This document shows positions 46,001-57,409 of a stretch of 64,000 bases of DNA, one piece after another. Made by a program: the position numbers and the translations under genes. The stretch is from positions 13,096,584 to 13,160,583 of the forward strand of contig CM055077.1 in the NCBI GenBank assembly GCA_029204045.2, read 5' to 3'. The notes under the pieces were generated by a model. The model ran no database searches and was not told the DNA's origin. It worked only from the letters and a program-made list of their open reading frames with translations. The stretch's first letter is position 1; every line of letters starts with the position of its first letter. This stretch comes from Tillandsia leiboldiana. Taxonomy: Eukaryota > Streptophyta > Magnoliopsida > Poales > Bromeliaceae.

Positions 46001-46573
46001 AACGAGCATTTCGAGAAGGAGCACATCAAACTGGTGGATAAAGCTAATTACTTCTTGAAGCTCTACTCCGAGGCTCAACAAGGAAAATTGGAAATGACGA
46101 AGACCATACTCCAACTTAAGAAAGATTTGAAGTGATTCTCTTTTGGAAGGAGCAAGTTGGACAAGTTGCTTGGTCTCGGTCAAACAAATTGGTTGGGTCT
46201 TGGATACACTCGAACCAGCAATGATCCAAGTTCGAGTAGAACAGTTTTTGTGCCCCAGTCGGCTTCTCCTCCTCCGACAAAAATCACTGCATCCAACATG
46301 AACAAGCCTACCTCATCTACTTCGGGTTCAACATGCACAAAGGTATGTTTTCGTTGCCGTTTTGTCGGGCACATAAGACGAAATTGCAAGAATGGAGCGA
46401 AGCGATCAAATCAAGCGCCTCTTGCAACAACTACCAACTAGTTCATACCCCGAAAATCGAAGATGAATCTTTCGAAGGTCAAGAATAATGGTAGTACACC
46501 CCACAAGACGACGTCATTATGGATTCCAAAGAAAAGTGATCAATAGAACAAGACGCGTTCACCAAGGAGATCA
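46001..46573 (+). pseudogene. S2 gag fragment 3 (coiled coil and second zinc knuckle)
   Basis: Continues Gag after G2. It has a TGA in place of CGA in the coiled coil near 46135, then an open stretch with the second zinc knuckle CFRCRFVGHIRRNC. Further stops (TAG at about 46439 and near 46544) break the link toward protease. S3 shows the intact equivalent. Confidence 0.8.
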
Positions 46574-47554
46574 ATGTCACGATCATTGCCGACGTATTCC
46601 AAAACTCGTAAGGTTTGGGTGCGCAAAGGTGAACTCTTCCCTTGTCTTGTCATTCATACATCACTTTATGCATATGACAATTCGTCTTGGTATCTGGATA
46701 GTGGTTGCTCACGCCACATGACCGGAGATAAAAACGTTTTTCAAACCCTTGAGAAAACCTCCGGAGGACATGTAGTTTTTAGAGATGGACGATCTTCAAA
46801 AATTATTGGCAAAGGAACCATTGCTATTCCAGATGGCCCGGCTTTGAACAATGTTTTGTTTGTTGAAGGACTTAAGACTAACCTCATAAGCATTAGCCAA
46901 CTTTGTGATGATGGTTTTTCAGTTAATTTTTCTTATGTAGAATGTCTTGTAACTGATAAAAATCATTCTTTCATTTTGAAAGGGGTTAGGTCACAGAACA
47001 ATTGCTATGTAGTTCCTGGTAAAACAAGTCAAAATTGTAACCTAGTGTCTCTTGATAATGAAACACTTTGGCATGAAAGACTAGGTCACATTAACTTTAA
47101 GGAACTATCTAGAATATCTAACAAAGTCATAGTTAGAGGTGTTCCTAATTTGAACTTCAAAGAAAACCTTGTGTGTGGTGGTTGCCAAAAGGGAAAACAA
47201 ACGAGATCCACTCACAAGAATTTGAACCATGTAGGAACTAAACGCCCATTAGAATTATTGCATATGGATTTAATGGGGCCAACTCGTCAACCTAGTTTGG
47301 GTGGAAAATGGTATATTTTTTTTATGGTTGATGATTTCTCTAGATATTCTTGGGTAGAATTTTTAAAAGAGAAAGCGGATACTTTTGACTCTTTTCATGA
47401 TATATGTCATCGTATTATGATTGAGAAAAATGAAAATATTGTCCGTATTCGCAGTGATAGAGGTGGAGAATTCATTAATTCAAAATTTATTGATTTTTGC
47501 TCTTCAAATGGCATAAAACATGAATTCTCTGCACCTTATACACCGCAGCAAAAC
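46574..47554 (+). pseudogene. S2 protease and integrase fragment
   Basis: An open copia pol segment. It carries the aspartic protease (WYLDSGCSRHMTGDK), the integrase zinc-binding HHCC region (LWHERLGH, then CGGCQKGK) and two of three integrase catalytic acids (LLHMDLMGP and IRSDRGGEF). It ends at PYTPQQN, just before the catalytic glutamate, where LTR Y inserted. The last five bases, AAAAC, are the duplication. Confidence 0.9.
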
Positions 47555-47648
47555 CGTCACGCCCCGAGTTCGAAAAAACAGCGTCTAAATTTTTTTTTTT
47601 TTTTTTTTTTTTCAAATCAGAGTTTAAAACCAGCCAGAGCGTGACAGA

Positions 47649-47712
47649 CCGCCACATATATAGAAAATTCCCAATTCCCTTTGGAATTGAGCCTTTTCTA
47701 TATATGCACGGC
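47649..47712 (-). other. LTR-terminal hairpin (Y), changed stems
   Basis: Outer stem CATATATAGAAAA with TTTTCTATATATG, extended by GCC/GGC; inner stem AATTCC with GGAATT. Relative to A and G2, both sides of both stems have changed and still pair. Confidence 0.75.
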
Positions 47713-48189
47713 TAACCCTTTAAAGCAATACCAGAGTAGTCTGACTACGTACAACTCAACAATTAAACAATTAAAATATTACAACAACTTATTACAATTT
47801 ATATTACAAAATTTAATAAACTGATAGACATGATAAACGGCTGTCCAGGGTCAAATCTATCGCGGCATCTCACCAACACGTCCCGACATCCCAACACCCG
47901 ATCGACCTGAAAAATGGTCACCCAGGGGGTGTGAGATACATCGACAGTGTATCCCAGTGGGCACGACGAGCCGAGAAATAGCAAATCGTACCTACTGGCA
48001 TACAATAACTAGCGGATAGTAAGAGTCATTAGGTAAGGCAGATATCATAAACAGATACTGGCAGGAAGCATAATCATGATTCTGAGCATAAATAGGTACT
48101 GAACTACTGAAGCATGCTGATATAGATACTAAATCAAGAATTGAGAAATCATAAGAGTATAATGACTAAGCATGCTAAGCAGGTAGGTA

Positions 48190-49020
48190 ATCAATGAATC
48201 AATGGTGGAACAATCAAATACCCAATCGAAGCCACCATGTTGGTCTACAAGACCTCAAGGAAAAACGCCGAATAATCATGGATACAGTGCAGAGCATATC
48301 AGGATACTAAACTATCATAATAAGAGCATGCTGATACAAGAACTAAGAGAATCATAAGATGATAATGATAAACAGGCAAGCAATGCATCAATGGTAGAAT
48401 AACAAAATACCCAATCAAAAGCCACCATATTGGTCTACAAGACCTCAGGGAAACTGCCCAACCTGGCACCAACCTGGCTGACATACCCTTCTTGGGGGTC
48501 ACGGGTCTTTCAACAAACCACTTTATCGGTAAAGAACATCCACACGGGTCATGACTCCGCTGATGTTCGTGAAGTACAGCGGTGCGGGCGATCATAATGC
48601 AAATGCTCAAGCTCACGGTCCACAGACCGGGTAATCGGCAACAAGCCAACTGAATCTCAACTCATGTGCATAATATGATCAACAACTACTATAGCATGGA
48701 TCAGATGTAATTAGGAAGTACTGATAATCAGGTATAAATGTGCAAGCTAGCTAATGACCAATCAGGCATGGCAAATGTCCAGGATAAAATCATAATAACT
48801 AGAAACAGGCTAAAGATCAATCGAGCATGGCAACATATAAGCTAGCAAGCTAAGGATCAATCAAGCACGGCAAATGTCCGAGAATAAAATCATGATATCT
48901 GGAAGCAACTAAGATCAATCATGCAAGGCATCATATAATCAGATAACTGATAAGGATCATAATGTCTGATAGCAAGCTAAAGATCAATCGAGCATGGCAA
49001 CATATAAGCTAGCAAGCTAA
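48190..49020. repeat. diverged tandem repeats in LTR Y
   Basis: About 196-bp units share AAGCCACCAT, TTGGTCTACAAGACCTCA (48230 and 48420). From 48750 there are shorter repeats of AAGATCAATCGAGCATGGCA and ATAAAATCATGAT words up to the Cassandra insertion. Confidence 0.75.
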
Positions 49021-49025
49021 GGATC

Positions 49026-49202
49026 TGTGACACCCCCGGAATTTGGATTAGTCCTCTATATAAATGATATAATAGGACTAAATCTCTAACCCGGCTATAG
49101 CATTTTGGATGGTAGCAAGATCCAAGAGGAACATGAGAGTTAAGCATGCTAGAGCTAGAGTAGTTCTAGGATGGGTGACCCCCTGGGAAGTGGGGCGTTA
49201 CA
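49026..49202 (+). repeat. Cassandra 5' LTR
   Basis: Begins TGTGACACCCCC, ends GGGGCGTTACA. Differs from the 3' LTR at AAGCATGCT (AAGCGTGCT in the 3' LTR) and in the terminal GTTACA (GTCACA). Confidence 0.95.
49118..49192 (+). promoter_or_regulatory. 5S rRNA-derived region with Pol III promoter boxes
   Basis: GAGTTAAGCATGCTAGAGCT, then AGAGTAGTTCTAGGATGGGT and GACCCCCTGGGAAGT follow plant 5S rRNA through its internal control region (box A, intermediate element, box C). The 5' half of 5S is degraded. The 3' LTR copy is at about 49517-49591. Confidence 0.88.
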
Positions 49203-49204
49203 GT

Positions 49205-49217
49205 TGGTATCAGAGCC
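49205..49217 (+). promoter_or_regulatory. Cassandra primer binding site
   Basis: TGGTATCAGAGCC, complementary to initiator tRNA-Met, two bases after the LTR. Confidence 0.93.
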
Positions 49218-49410
49218 ATTCACCAGCCGGAAATGTGAGATGAGTCTCGGCTGAGCCAGGGTTATATAGCGGGTAGAGCGAGGCTCCCCGGCTAATGACC
49301 GTTGTGAGTGGAGTGCAGCTCCTCACAAGGTCGGCTAAGGCTAGCGAGACGAGTCTCACATCGCCTGGTGCTTGTGAGTGTGCTTGAGCCTGACGTGGAC
49401 GTCAGGGCTT

Positions 49411-49424
49411 AAAGGGGGGAAGAA
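49411..49424 (+). promoter_or_regulatory. Cassandra polypurine tract
   Basis: AAAGGGGGGAAGAA directly before the 3' LTR. Confidence 0.93.
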
Positions 49425-49601
49425 TGTGACACCCCCGGAATTTGGATTAGTCCTCTATATAAATGATATAATAGGACTAAATCTCTAACCCGGCTATAGC
49501 ATTTTGGATGGTAGCAAGATCCAAGAGGAACATGAGAGTTAAGCGTGCTAGAGCTAGAGTAGTTCTAGGATGGGTGACCCCCTGGGAAGTGGGGCGTCAC
49601 A
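49425..49601 (+). repeat. Cassandra 3' LTR
   Basis: A 177-bp pair of 49026-49202, ending GGGGCGTCACA, followed by the GGATC duplication. Confidence 0.95.
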
Positions 49602-52600
49602 GGATCAATCAAGCACGGCAACATATAGGCTGATAACTGATAATGATCAATGAATCAAGTAGATATAGCAATATAAAAGTGATGCCGATCAATAAAAAAA
49701 TAAGCAGGCTCAACACGGGAATCTAGGCTATCACAAGAACAGGGGTCTGACCAATTACGATACCCCAGAGGGCCGAGATGATAAAGTCCGGACCGAAGAT
49801 AAACCCACATGTCTGTAGGCGATCTGACAACTCCAACGGAATGCTCGAAGACTAGAGCCAAACCGTGCCAACCTGATTCATAAACATTGCTAAACTCAAC
49901 CTTTTATTCAAGTGTTGGTATAATTACCAAAATGCCCCTCCCGAAAATTCTATTTGAGTTTCCGGGAGACACGGGCTTTGATCCTTTGCCGCTGGCTCAA
50001 CCAGATTCTTCTGGGACTCAACAGACGGCTAGGCGGAACCGCCGCAATTTCCCGAATTGCGCGATTGCTAACGGGGCGCCGTTAAACCGACAATTTTGCC
50101 GATTTACGGACCGATAACCAATTTCCGCTCAACGAGAGCCAACAGATCACTAGCAAAAAGCTTAGAGATTATATACACACTACCCGAGACAGTACATGAG
50201 GCTACAATTGCGTTTAGACCCCTAGGGTTTCCAAAAATCATACTTTTATAGCAATTTGAGAGCTGTTTTCGCTCGATCTCTTAATCGGGACATTATTTTT
50301 ACAAACCGTCACCTCCAGTAGGTGACCCTCGACTTGCTGAACACCGTGCTCACCATTTGGCAGTAGCACGGATCCCGAGAAAAACTTCGGGTCATAATTT
50401 ACTTGCTAACATAGGCTAAATCGCATTATCTTTGTATTTTAGTTTTTCGACTCCACTAAACCAATTTCTGAGGCGAGCATCGCGTTCAGTGACCTCAAAA
50501 TAGCTAGAAGCTCACTGTCGCGAAGTTCCATACTGCCCAAAACAGCCCTAGATCCAATAGATCCCATTTAAAGATCTAATTATCCAAACTTTAATTCCCG
50601 ACTGTACCATCCTTAAACAAAGATGAACATTCTTCTCTGGACATCACAGGGACTCTCAGGCTTGCTCTGGTGCAACCCATAAGCAGTAGGATCAAAAGAT
50701 CCAAGTCCCATTGCTCTCACATGGCCACAACAAGCTCAACACAAAATCCACTCAGTCCAAAATCGGATCTGAAGTGAGCATCAAGCTCAGGGGAGTGTGT
50801 GGAGGCATCTGGTGCTTTTCTGGATGCTAGATAATTGTTAAACAAAATTCGGGCTCATTGGGGCATTTTCACAAACACTTGGTGGGCATAACTTGTATAA
50901 CCCACAACTTCAAAATCCCAAGCTGTAGCTTAGCAAATATAGGTTCTGGGAGCCTCTAGCAAGGATGGAAATGATCCTCAAGGTTGCAGGAGCATTCTCA
51001 GCAAATATGGGTCATGCTTGCTCACATAGTTGGCCGCGGGCAAGGTGAAGGTGATGAAGAAGATGAAGCTTCAATGGCCAAAAATGGTGATTTCCCATTT
51101 CTGGATTCTGGGCCTCAAGCAACAGCACCACAAGGTGCTTCTCACCCCTCCTATCTTACCTGAACCCGTGCCCGACGACAGGACACGGCGGCGGCGGCGG
51201 CGGAGCAAGCTCGGGTCAAGCTTGGGCTTCAACAATGGCAACTTTGTAACCAGAGGTTTTGAGGTGCACAGGACAGCACCAATAGCTTCCTAAGTTCAAA
51301 TAGAGAAGGTCTGGGCAAGCCATGACTGTCGGCAGGCTGTGCATGGCCGGCCGCCATTGTTGGGCTCGAGCTTGGGCCAACAATGGTGGATCCCTCCTCG
51401 GGCTGCATGGCTGCCATGCAAAGGCATGGTTGGACTCTAAATGGTCCCATGAAGCTTCTTGGCCATGTGCCCGGCGGTGGGGAGTGTCGCCGGCGCTGGA
51501 GCAACAAGCTCGGCCAAGGAGCAAAAACACAAAAACTAGGGCTCGCGTTTGCGACACACAGGGCCAACCAAAGTCCACCAAATTTGGTGGAGATGATCCT
51601 CTAGTCCTACAGTTTTTACCCATGATTTTATATTTCCATTTGGTCGAGTGGTTGTGCCACACAACCGAGGTGGAGCTAATTAGGTTTCCGGCGAGAAGCT
51701 TTCTCCCGCCGGCAACCGGGGCCACCACAAGGGTTGGGATTTGTCAGGGAAACATCGTAAGACTCTACAGAATCGACTTCCAGAGGTTACAAGTGCTACA
51801 ACTTGGAGGAAAAGGAACCTCACCTTCGCCGGAGTTGGTGAAGAAGGTGATGAAGTCGGTTCCTCCTCCCTGCTTCACGCAGCCACCCAGCAAGCTCGGC
51901 CTCAACCTCTAGACGTAGAAGAACCTCCCAGAGAGCTCAGGGGCCAAGTTTGAAGAACTTGGAGCAATCTTCTCTTTTCCTCTCTCTCCCTCGGTTTGAG
52001 CTTGTGGGGGGATGTCTCCTCGGCTATCCCAGAGCTAATGTGAACGGTTGCCTCGCTACAAAGCAACCCAGGGACTTAAAAGCTTCCCAGATACGTTTGT
52101 AACCGCCCCACATGGGCAGCCGAAGAGACCCAAGCCAAAAAAATATCTAAATGCAACAAAATGCCCGTTGGTCCCTACACAACAAACCCTAAGCCCTTAG
52201 GTCCCTACTGTAGATTCAAAATGTTGTAAGGACCTTCACCAATAAGCCCCAAATAATTTGGTCCATAAAACATTTAAGTTTTTACAAAAATACTTATTTT
52301 TTTCGACATTTTTTTCACGCATTTCGAGACGAACAGGTCGTCAAATTGAAAAACGAACTTCGCCACGATGTTCGGCTCGTCGAGACCTTTCAAGTAGCGT
52401 ATTTGCTTGCTTGAATCGGTGCTCGAATAAAATCTCGGGCCATAATATACTGTAGGCTATACTGTAATGCATGCATTTTGATGCACCGGAAACGCCAAAC
52501 GCGAATTCTGTTAGTGCCATTGCGCTCAGAATATCGAAAATAGCTAGAAACAATTACTTATACTACTATGTTTGGGGTCCAGACGGCGAAATGGCCGACG

Positions 52601-52900
52601 TTGGTCGAGAGGGGAATTAAATCAGTGGTTACTATTCACAACTTAAGTTGTGGGCCCCGCTTCTTCTTCACTGTTTTGCGGAAGATCCGACCGTCGGATC
52701 GAAAACATGTGAATATCAATCTTTCTTGTTTCGACGAGACGGTCGCACTGGTGATCACAGATTTTTGAGATCAGGCTCTGATCAAAAGTCGGTATTTTCG
52801 GGCCACAATTGCACTATTAATAATTCATTTTTTGCCATTTAAATAATCCATAAACTATTTAAACTTTAAATATTCAGTTTCAAAAATCATGGTTACTGCA

Positions 52901-55104
52901 AAAACGGTGTAGTCGAGCGCAAAAATAGAGTTGTTCAAGAGATGGCACGTGTTATGCTTCATAGCCGGAAACTCCCTTTATATTTTTGGGCTGAAGCAAT
53001 TAACACTGCGATCTATGTAATCAACCGCATCTATTTGCGCCCGGATACTTTGAATATCCCATATGAGCTATGGTTTAGTAGAAAACCTAATATTAAGTAT
53101 TTTCGTATCTTCGGGAGTCGCTGTTACATTTTACGCGATCGAGAAAATCTTGGAAAATTCGACTCTCGAAGTGATGAAGAAATTTTTATGGGTTATTCTA
53201 CAAATAGTAGAGCATATCGAGTATACAATCTTGAATCGAAGATGATGATTGAATCAATTAATGTTAAAGTAGATGAAGCTTCTCATTTGTCTTCTGTCAA
53301 ATCTACTCTTGATATGTCTCTTGATGATGAATCTCCTGCTAATGATATTGCATCCTTGCATGATAAATCTTCTGAAAATTTTGATGCATCTCATGGTTCT
53401 TCTAGTTCATCTAATGTGCAGGAATCATCACATTTACCCTCGAGTACTCCGTTACCACAAACGCTACGAATCTCCAAGGACCATCCTGAATCGAACATCA
53501 TTGGAGATCCTCAAGAAGGAGTAAGAACTCGGAGACAATTGGAATGTGGAGTTGCATGTTACGTCTCCATGGTAGAACCACGGAACATTGATGAAGCTCT
53601 TCAGGACGACTATTGGATTGAAGCAATGCAAGAAGAGCTCAATCAATTTGAAAGGAACAAAGTCTGGGAATTAACGAAGCCCCCGAAGCAACAAAACATC
53701 ATCGGTACAAAATGGATTTTCAAGAACAAGAAAAATGAAGAAGGTACCATTATTCGGAACAAAGCAAGGCTAGTTGCTCAGGGCTATTCACAAGTTGAAG
53801 GTATAGACTTTGATGAAACTTTTGCCCCGGTAGCCCGTCTCGAGTCAATTCGTATTTTATTTGCTATTGCTTGTCATTTTAAAATAAAACTTTTTCAAAT
53901 GGACGTTAAGAGCGCGTTTTTAAATGATTTTCTAAATGAAGAAGTTTATGTTGCTCAACCGAAAGGTTTCATTGATCATAAACTTCCAAACCATGTTTTT
54001 CGATTGAAAAGGGCTCTTTACGGTCTAAAACAAGCACCGCGAGCATGGTACGAAAGACTGACAAAGCACCTTTTGGAAAAGGGCTATACTCGAGGGGGAG
54101 CCGATCGGACACTCTTTGTGAAGCACTTTCAAGATAATTTCATTGTTGCACAAATCTTTGTCGACGACATTGTGTTTGGTGCTACAAGGAATAATGATGC
54201 TTCAAAATTCGCTGAAACAATGGAAAGCGAATTTGAGATGTCCATGATGGGCGAGTTGACATATTTTCTTGGATTGCAAGTTAAGCAAAGTCAAGATGGC
54301 ATTCATTTATGTCAATCCAAGTATGCAATGGAGTTGGTCAAGAAATTCGGATTAGAGAACTCAAAAGACTTTCCGACTCCCATGGGAACTAGCAATAAGG
54401 GACTTGGATGTGAATCTCACGGGAAAAAAAGTAGACGAGAAGCTCTACCGAAGCATGATTGGAAGTCTACTTTACCTTACGGCTAGTCGCCCGGACATTG
54501 CCTTCAGTGTTGGGATTTGCGCGAGATATCAATCAGCACTGAAGGGAATTCACCTAAAAGCGGTGAAATGGATCATCCGGTACGTCAACGGTACGCAAAA
54601 TTTCAGAATTTGGTATCCTATGGGCACATCTCTCAACATAATAGGATATTTGGATTCCGATTGGGTTGGATCAGTGGATGATCGGAAGAGAACGAGTGGT
54701 GCATGCTTTTACCTTGGCCATTGTCTAGTTGCATGGCATAGTAAGAAGCAAAACTGCATTGCTCTCTCGACTGCCGAAGCGGAATACATTTCAGCGGGAA
54801 GTTGTGCAACTCAATTGATTTGGATGAAAAGCGTATTGAGTGACTTCCGAATTCCTACGACTTCGGTAACAATTCTTTGTGACAACACTAGTGCCATTAA
54901 CATTTCTAAATATCCTGTGTTGCACTCAAGAACAAAACACATTGAACTTAGATATCATTTTCTTAGAGAGCTAGTTGAATCAAGTACTTTACAACTTTCT
55001 TATGTTTTAACTGAAGATCAATTAGCCGATATTTTGACAAAACCTTTGGATTAAAAATGTTTTATTCATTTGCGTAAAGCAATTGGAATGCTTTCTTGGA
55101 AATA
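52901..55104 (+). pseudogene. S2 integrase end, reverse transcriptase and RNase H
   Basis: Resumes at the catalytic glutamate of integrase (GVVERKNRVVQEMARV), then the integrase C-terminal region, reverse transcriptase (DVKSAFLN and FVDDIVFGAT) and RNase H (SGACFYLG, STAEAEYISAG, CDNTSAIN). A run of seven A near 54424-54430 adds one base and shifts the frame; the next frame is open to a TAA at 55052 where S3 has CAA, and the family end is reached near 55104. Otherwise it parallels S3. The frameshift is in a homopolymer and could be a read error. Confidence 0.9.
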
Positions 55105-56684
55105 ACCTCTTTTTGAACCATTGCTTAGGTTAGGTTTTGTTTTGTGTTTTTGTTCTTTCTTTTTGTTCATATAGAACATTAACTAAGCATTTGTTAAATT
55201 GACTTTAATTGCATCTTTTCATATTTTGAGAAATCTATTCTGATTTGGATATCATGATAATTCATTTGATGCAATGATCATTTATATCAATTATTTCATC
55301 TTTAATTGATCAAAGTCAATTTCTCTCTCAATGATCTCTTGGTATAATTTTTATCTTATTTGATAATTAAGTTAAGTATGAACACGAGATCAATTTTTGG
55401 TTGAATACTTAATATTTTAATAATTGATAGCCAATTGATGTGAAGTTTATTTATTAAAGTTTCATGCTCAAAAGATGTGGAAATAGTTACATCCTTAAGT
55501 GGAGTGTGAAAACTACCACCACATGGAGGAAAGAGCTACCACCTCGGTCGTCCGAGTACTGTGTGCAGCTACCACATGTTTACCAAGCATGGTGAGTATT
55601 GTTTATTAAAATGCTTTTTGGAATACTTGACTTTATCGAATTCCAAGATTGGTATAAGGTGGGATTTTTATTGAAAAATGCTCAAAGAGCCACTTCCCTA
55701 ATATAAATTGACTAGATACATTATCTAATTTATTTGGGATTTCAAACATCTATCGATCTTTGTACTTCATTTTCTTTACTAAATTGATGATTTGATAAAC
55801 GCATTACTCATTAGATCGTGACTGATGTTTTGAACTTGTTCAACTTTAAAGGATTTAATTTTTATAAATTTTCGTTTCATTATCTGGATATTGTTGATAG
55901 ATTTAGCATAATCTATTTCTTTTGATGTGAAACAATACTTTTTGTTTAAAGTTGATATACAAGAATGCTTACACATTATTTCTGGATTTTCTGGAATTTT
56001 TACAAGATTTTCTGGAGAAAAAGTTGCAGGCAGTCCGGACTGGATGGACTCAGCCTGGATCCCGAACGATGGGATTTCCTGCGCGTAGCCGATCCGGACT
56101 GAACTACAACCCGATCCGGACCGCGGCTAGGTTTTAATTGAAACGAAAGGTTTTTCGAATTCCATTCTCTTCAATCTTTTATTTCTTGCTCCCTGGTGTT
56201 TCTCTCTCTAGAATCCAAAAGCTCTTGAACCCTTCCAACTCGTTTTCTCACAAATCAAGTAAGTTTCCTTGATCAAAACCCCAGGTCTTCACAATTTTTG
56301 TTCATGTTCATCAATACGTGAAGGATCTCATGGTTAATCTTCAATTTTGCATGATTTTTGATCAAATTTCTTTTGAAATAAGAACTCTAGAGACATTAGT
56401 TGTGTTTCTATGCCATGTATTCATTTGATTAACGGATTTTTGGGCTTCGATTTCAAAAATTTCAGTTTTAGGGCAAAATTTGGGATTTTTTCAAAATCAT
56501 GTGATTGATCTGTTTTTAAAATTCTATTTCCAAAACTAACTTGATTCCTAGTCTCTATATTTGATAAGGATTGTTTAGGTATGATTTTTTAAATTTTTGA
56601 AAATTAATTTTTTTTTTTTTTCATGTTCTTGAGTTCTAGCTCACAGGACCACGCTTTCAAACACCTTGTCAAGATGGTGTTTGA
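55105..56684 (+). other. S2 spacer between pol and the third ORF
   Basis: AT-rich and without coding. The first 320 bp match the S3 downstream region (63682-64000), so it is part of the element. Around 56030-56125 it has GTCCGGACTGG, GATCCGGAC and GATCCCGAAC words like those in the LTR U3. After that come TTTCTCTCTCTAGAATCC and intron-like AT-rich sequence up to the third ORF. Confidence 0.7.
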
Positions 56685-57193
56685 ATGGACAAAATCTTGG
56701 AAGAAACAGCAGCATTGGCTGCAGCAGCATCGAAGGGTAAAGCCCCAATCACTGGAAAAGCAAAGACTACTCCGCCAACTGCAGCAGAAAAAGGAAAAGC
56801 TCCAATACAGCAAACACCTTTGTCCATGAAGTGAAAAAGTGTTGCTCGAAAGAGAGGACGATCTCGTGGAATTGAGATCGGAGAACCACTGGCGAGTGAA
56901 CCACCTCCAGCTGAAGAAGACGTTGTTCACATCGACTCAGATCGAATGAAAGCTTTTAAAGATAGAGAGTGTATTGGCGAGAGACATGTCAATGTCGGAA
57001 ATTTGAGTGATCGGTCAACTGCTTTTGGAGAACCTTTTAATCAGATTGGACTATCTCAAATCTGTAAGTTTCCAGAGACTATGGGATATTGTGTTCATCT
57101 CGTGCGAACATTCTATTTGTGTGGAAATAATCTTCGGGAGAACGAAGGAGGACCTATGGAGTTTTATACTGTGGTCCGAGGTGTTACGGAATT
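56685..57193 (+). pseudogene. S2 env-like third ORF, truncated
   Basis: From ATG at 56685 the frame runs for about 170 codons with one TGA at codon 50, and is cut by the S3 LTR at 57194. The first 50 residues are rich in Ala, Lys and Pro; then comes a basic patch (RKRGRSRG), an acidic stretch and a conserved-looking part (MGYCVHLVRTFYLCGN, then VVRGVTEFEL) that resembles the putative plant transposon protein domain found downstream of pol in env-like ORFs of Sireviruses and some gypsy elements. The position after pol fits. Its function in the family is not established. Membrane segments are not visible in the surviving part. Confidence 0.5.
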
Positions 57194-57409
57194 TGAGTTG
57201 GCGTAGTTTCGTGAAAGTCTCAAGTCTTGAAGATTGAAGGTGAAGAAAGTTGGATCATTTAACTCAATCTCAAGAAAGAAGAATTCAAAAGGATCAGGTA
57301 TGTTTTAACTAAAGATTTTGTGTGATCCGAATACTTCTTGTAGTGTAGAAACACTTGGAAGAATCTTTCATTGCATAAAAATCAAAAACTGGACTTGGGA
57401 CATGTTCAG

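Larger units (their letters stand above)
49026..49601 (+). mobile_element. Cassandra TRIM retrotransposon, complete, TSD GGATC
   Basis: A 576-bp element with two 177-bp LTRs (49026-49202 and 49425-49601), a tRNA-Met primer site (49205-49217), about 210 bp of non-coding internal sequence and a polypurine tract (49411-49424). GGATC flanks it at 49021-49025 and 49602-49606. The LTRs differ at two positions, so it is fairly recent. Each LTR contains sequence from the 3' half of plant 5S rRNA, the defining trait of Cassandra. It codes for nothing and must borrow proteins from other elements. Confidence 0.95.
47555..52900 (-). repeat. LTR Y, probable solo LTR of about 4.8 kb, TSD AAAAC
   Basis: Begins CGTCACGCCCC (first base changed from the expected T) and ends GGTTACTGCA; AAAAC flanks it at 47550-47554 and 52901-52905, and S2 integrase continues across. 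Without the Cassandra insertion it is about 4,765 bp. No pol or Gag domain and no second LTR copy is seen, so a solo LTR is the best reading. The left 150 bp have the terminal hairpin; the right 700 bp match LTR X. Short frames at 51030-51953 lie in non-repetitive LTR sequence and show no domain. A T run of about 22 is at 47590-47611. Confidence 0.75.
30666..57193 (+). mobile_element. S2 Sirevirus, interrupted by three insertions
   Basis: The plus-strand element is reassembled by position only: 5' LTR 30666-31928, gag pieces 31962-32376, 34956-35937 and 46001-46560, pol pieces 46574-47554 and 52901-55104, a non-coding spacer, and an env-like ORF from 56685 cut by the S3 LTR at 57194. The insertions are LTR A, chromovirus G2 and LTR Y, each with a clean 5-bp duplication. 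Several stops, two homopolymer frameshifts and a lost start codon show it is dead. Its 3' LTR would lie right of S3, outside the window. Confidence 0.85.

Noticed and set aside
47590..47611. Poly(T) run as the tail of a SINE or LINE
   Set aside because: It is 35 bp inside an LTR whose ends and duplication are explained without a non-LTR element; no A/B boxes or LINE frame next to it.
49118..49192. A host 5S rRNA gene
   Set aside because: Only the 3' half of 5S is recognisable, it is duplicated in both LTRs of a 576-bp element with a target-site duplication, and the 5' half is degraded. It fits Cassandra.
51030..51953. Possible host gene in the less repetitive part of LTR Y (frames of 70-196 codons on both strands)
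   Set aside because: No domain, overlapping frames on both strands, and bounded by LTR termini with a target-site duplication.
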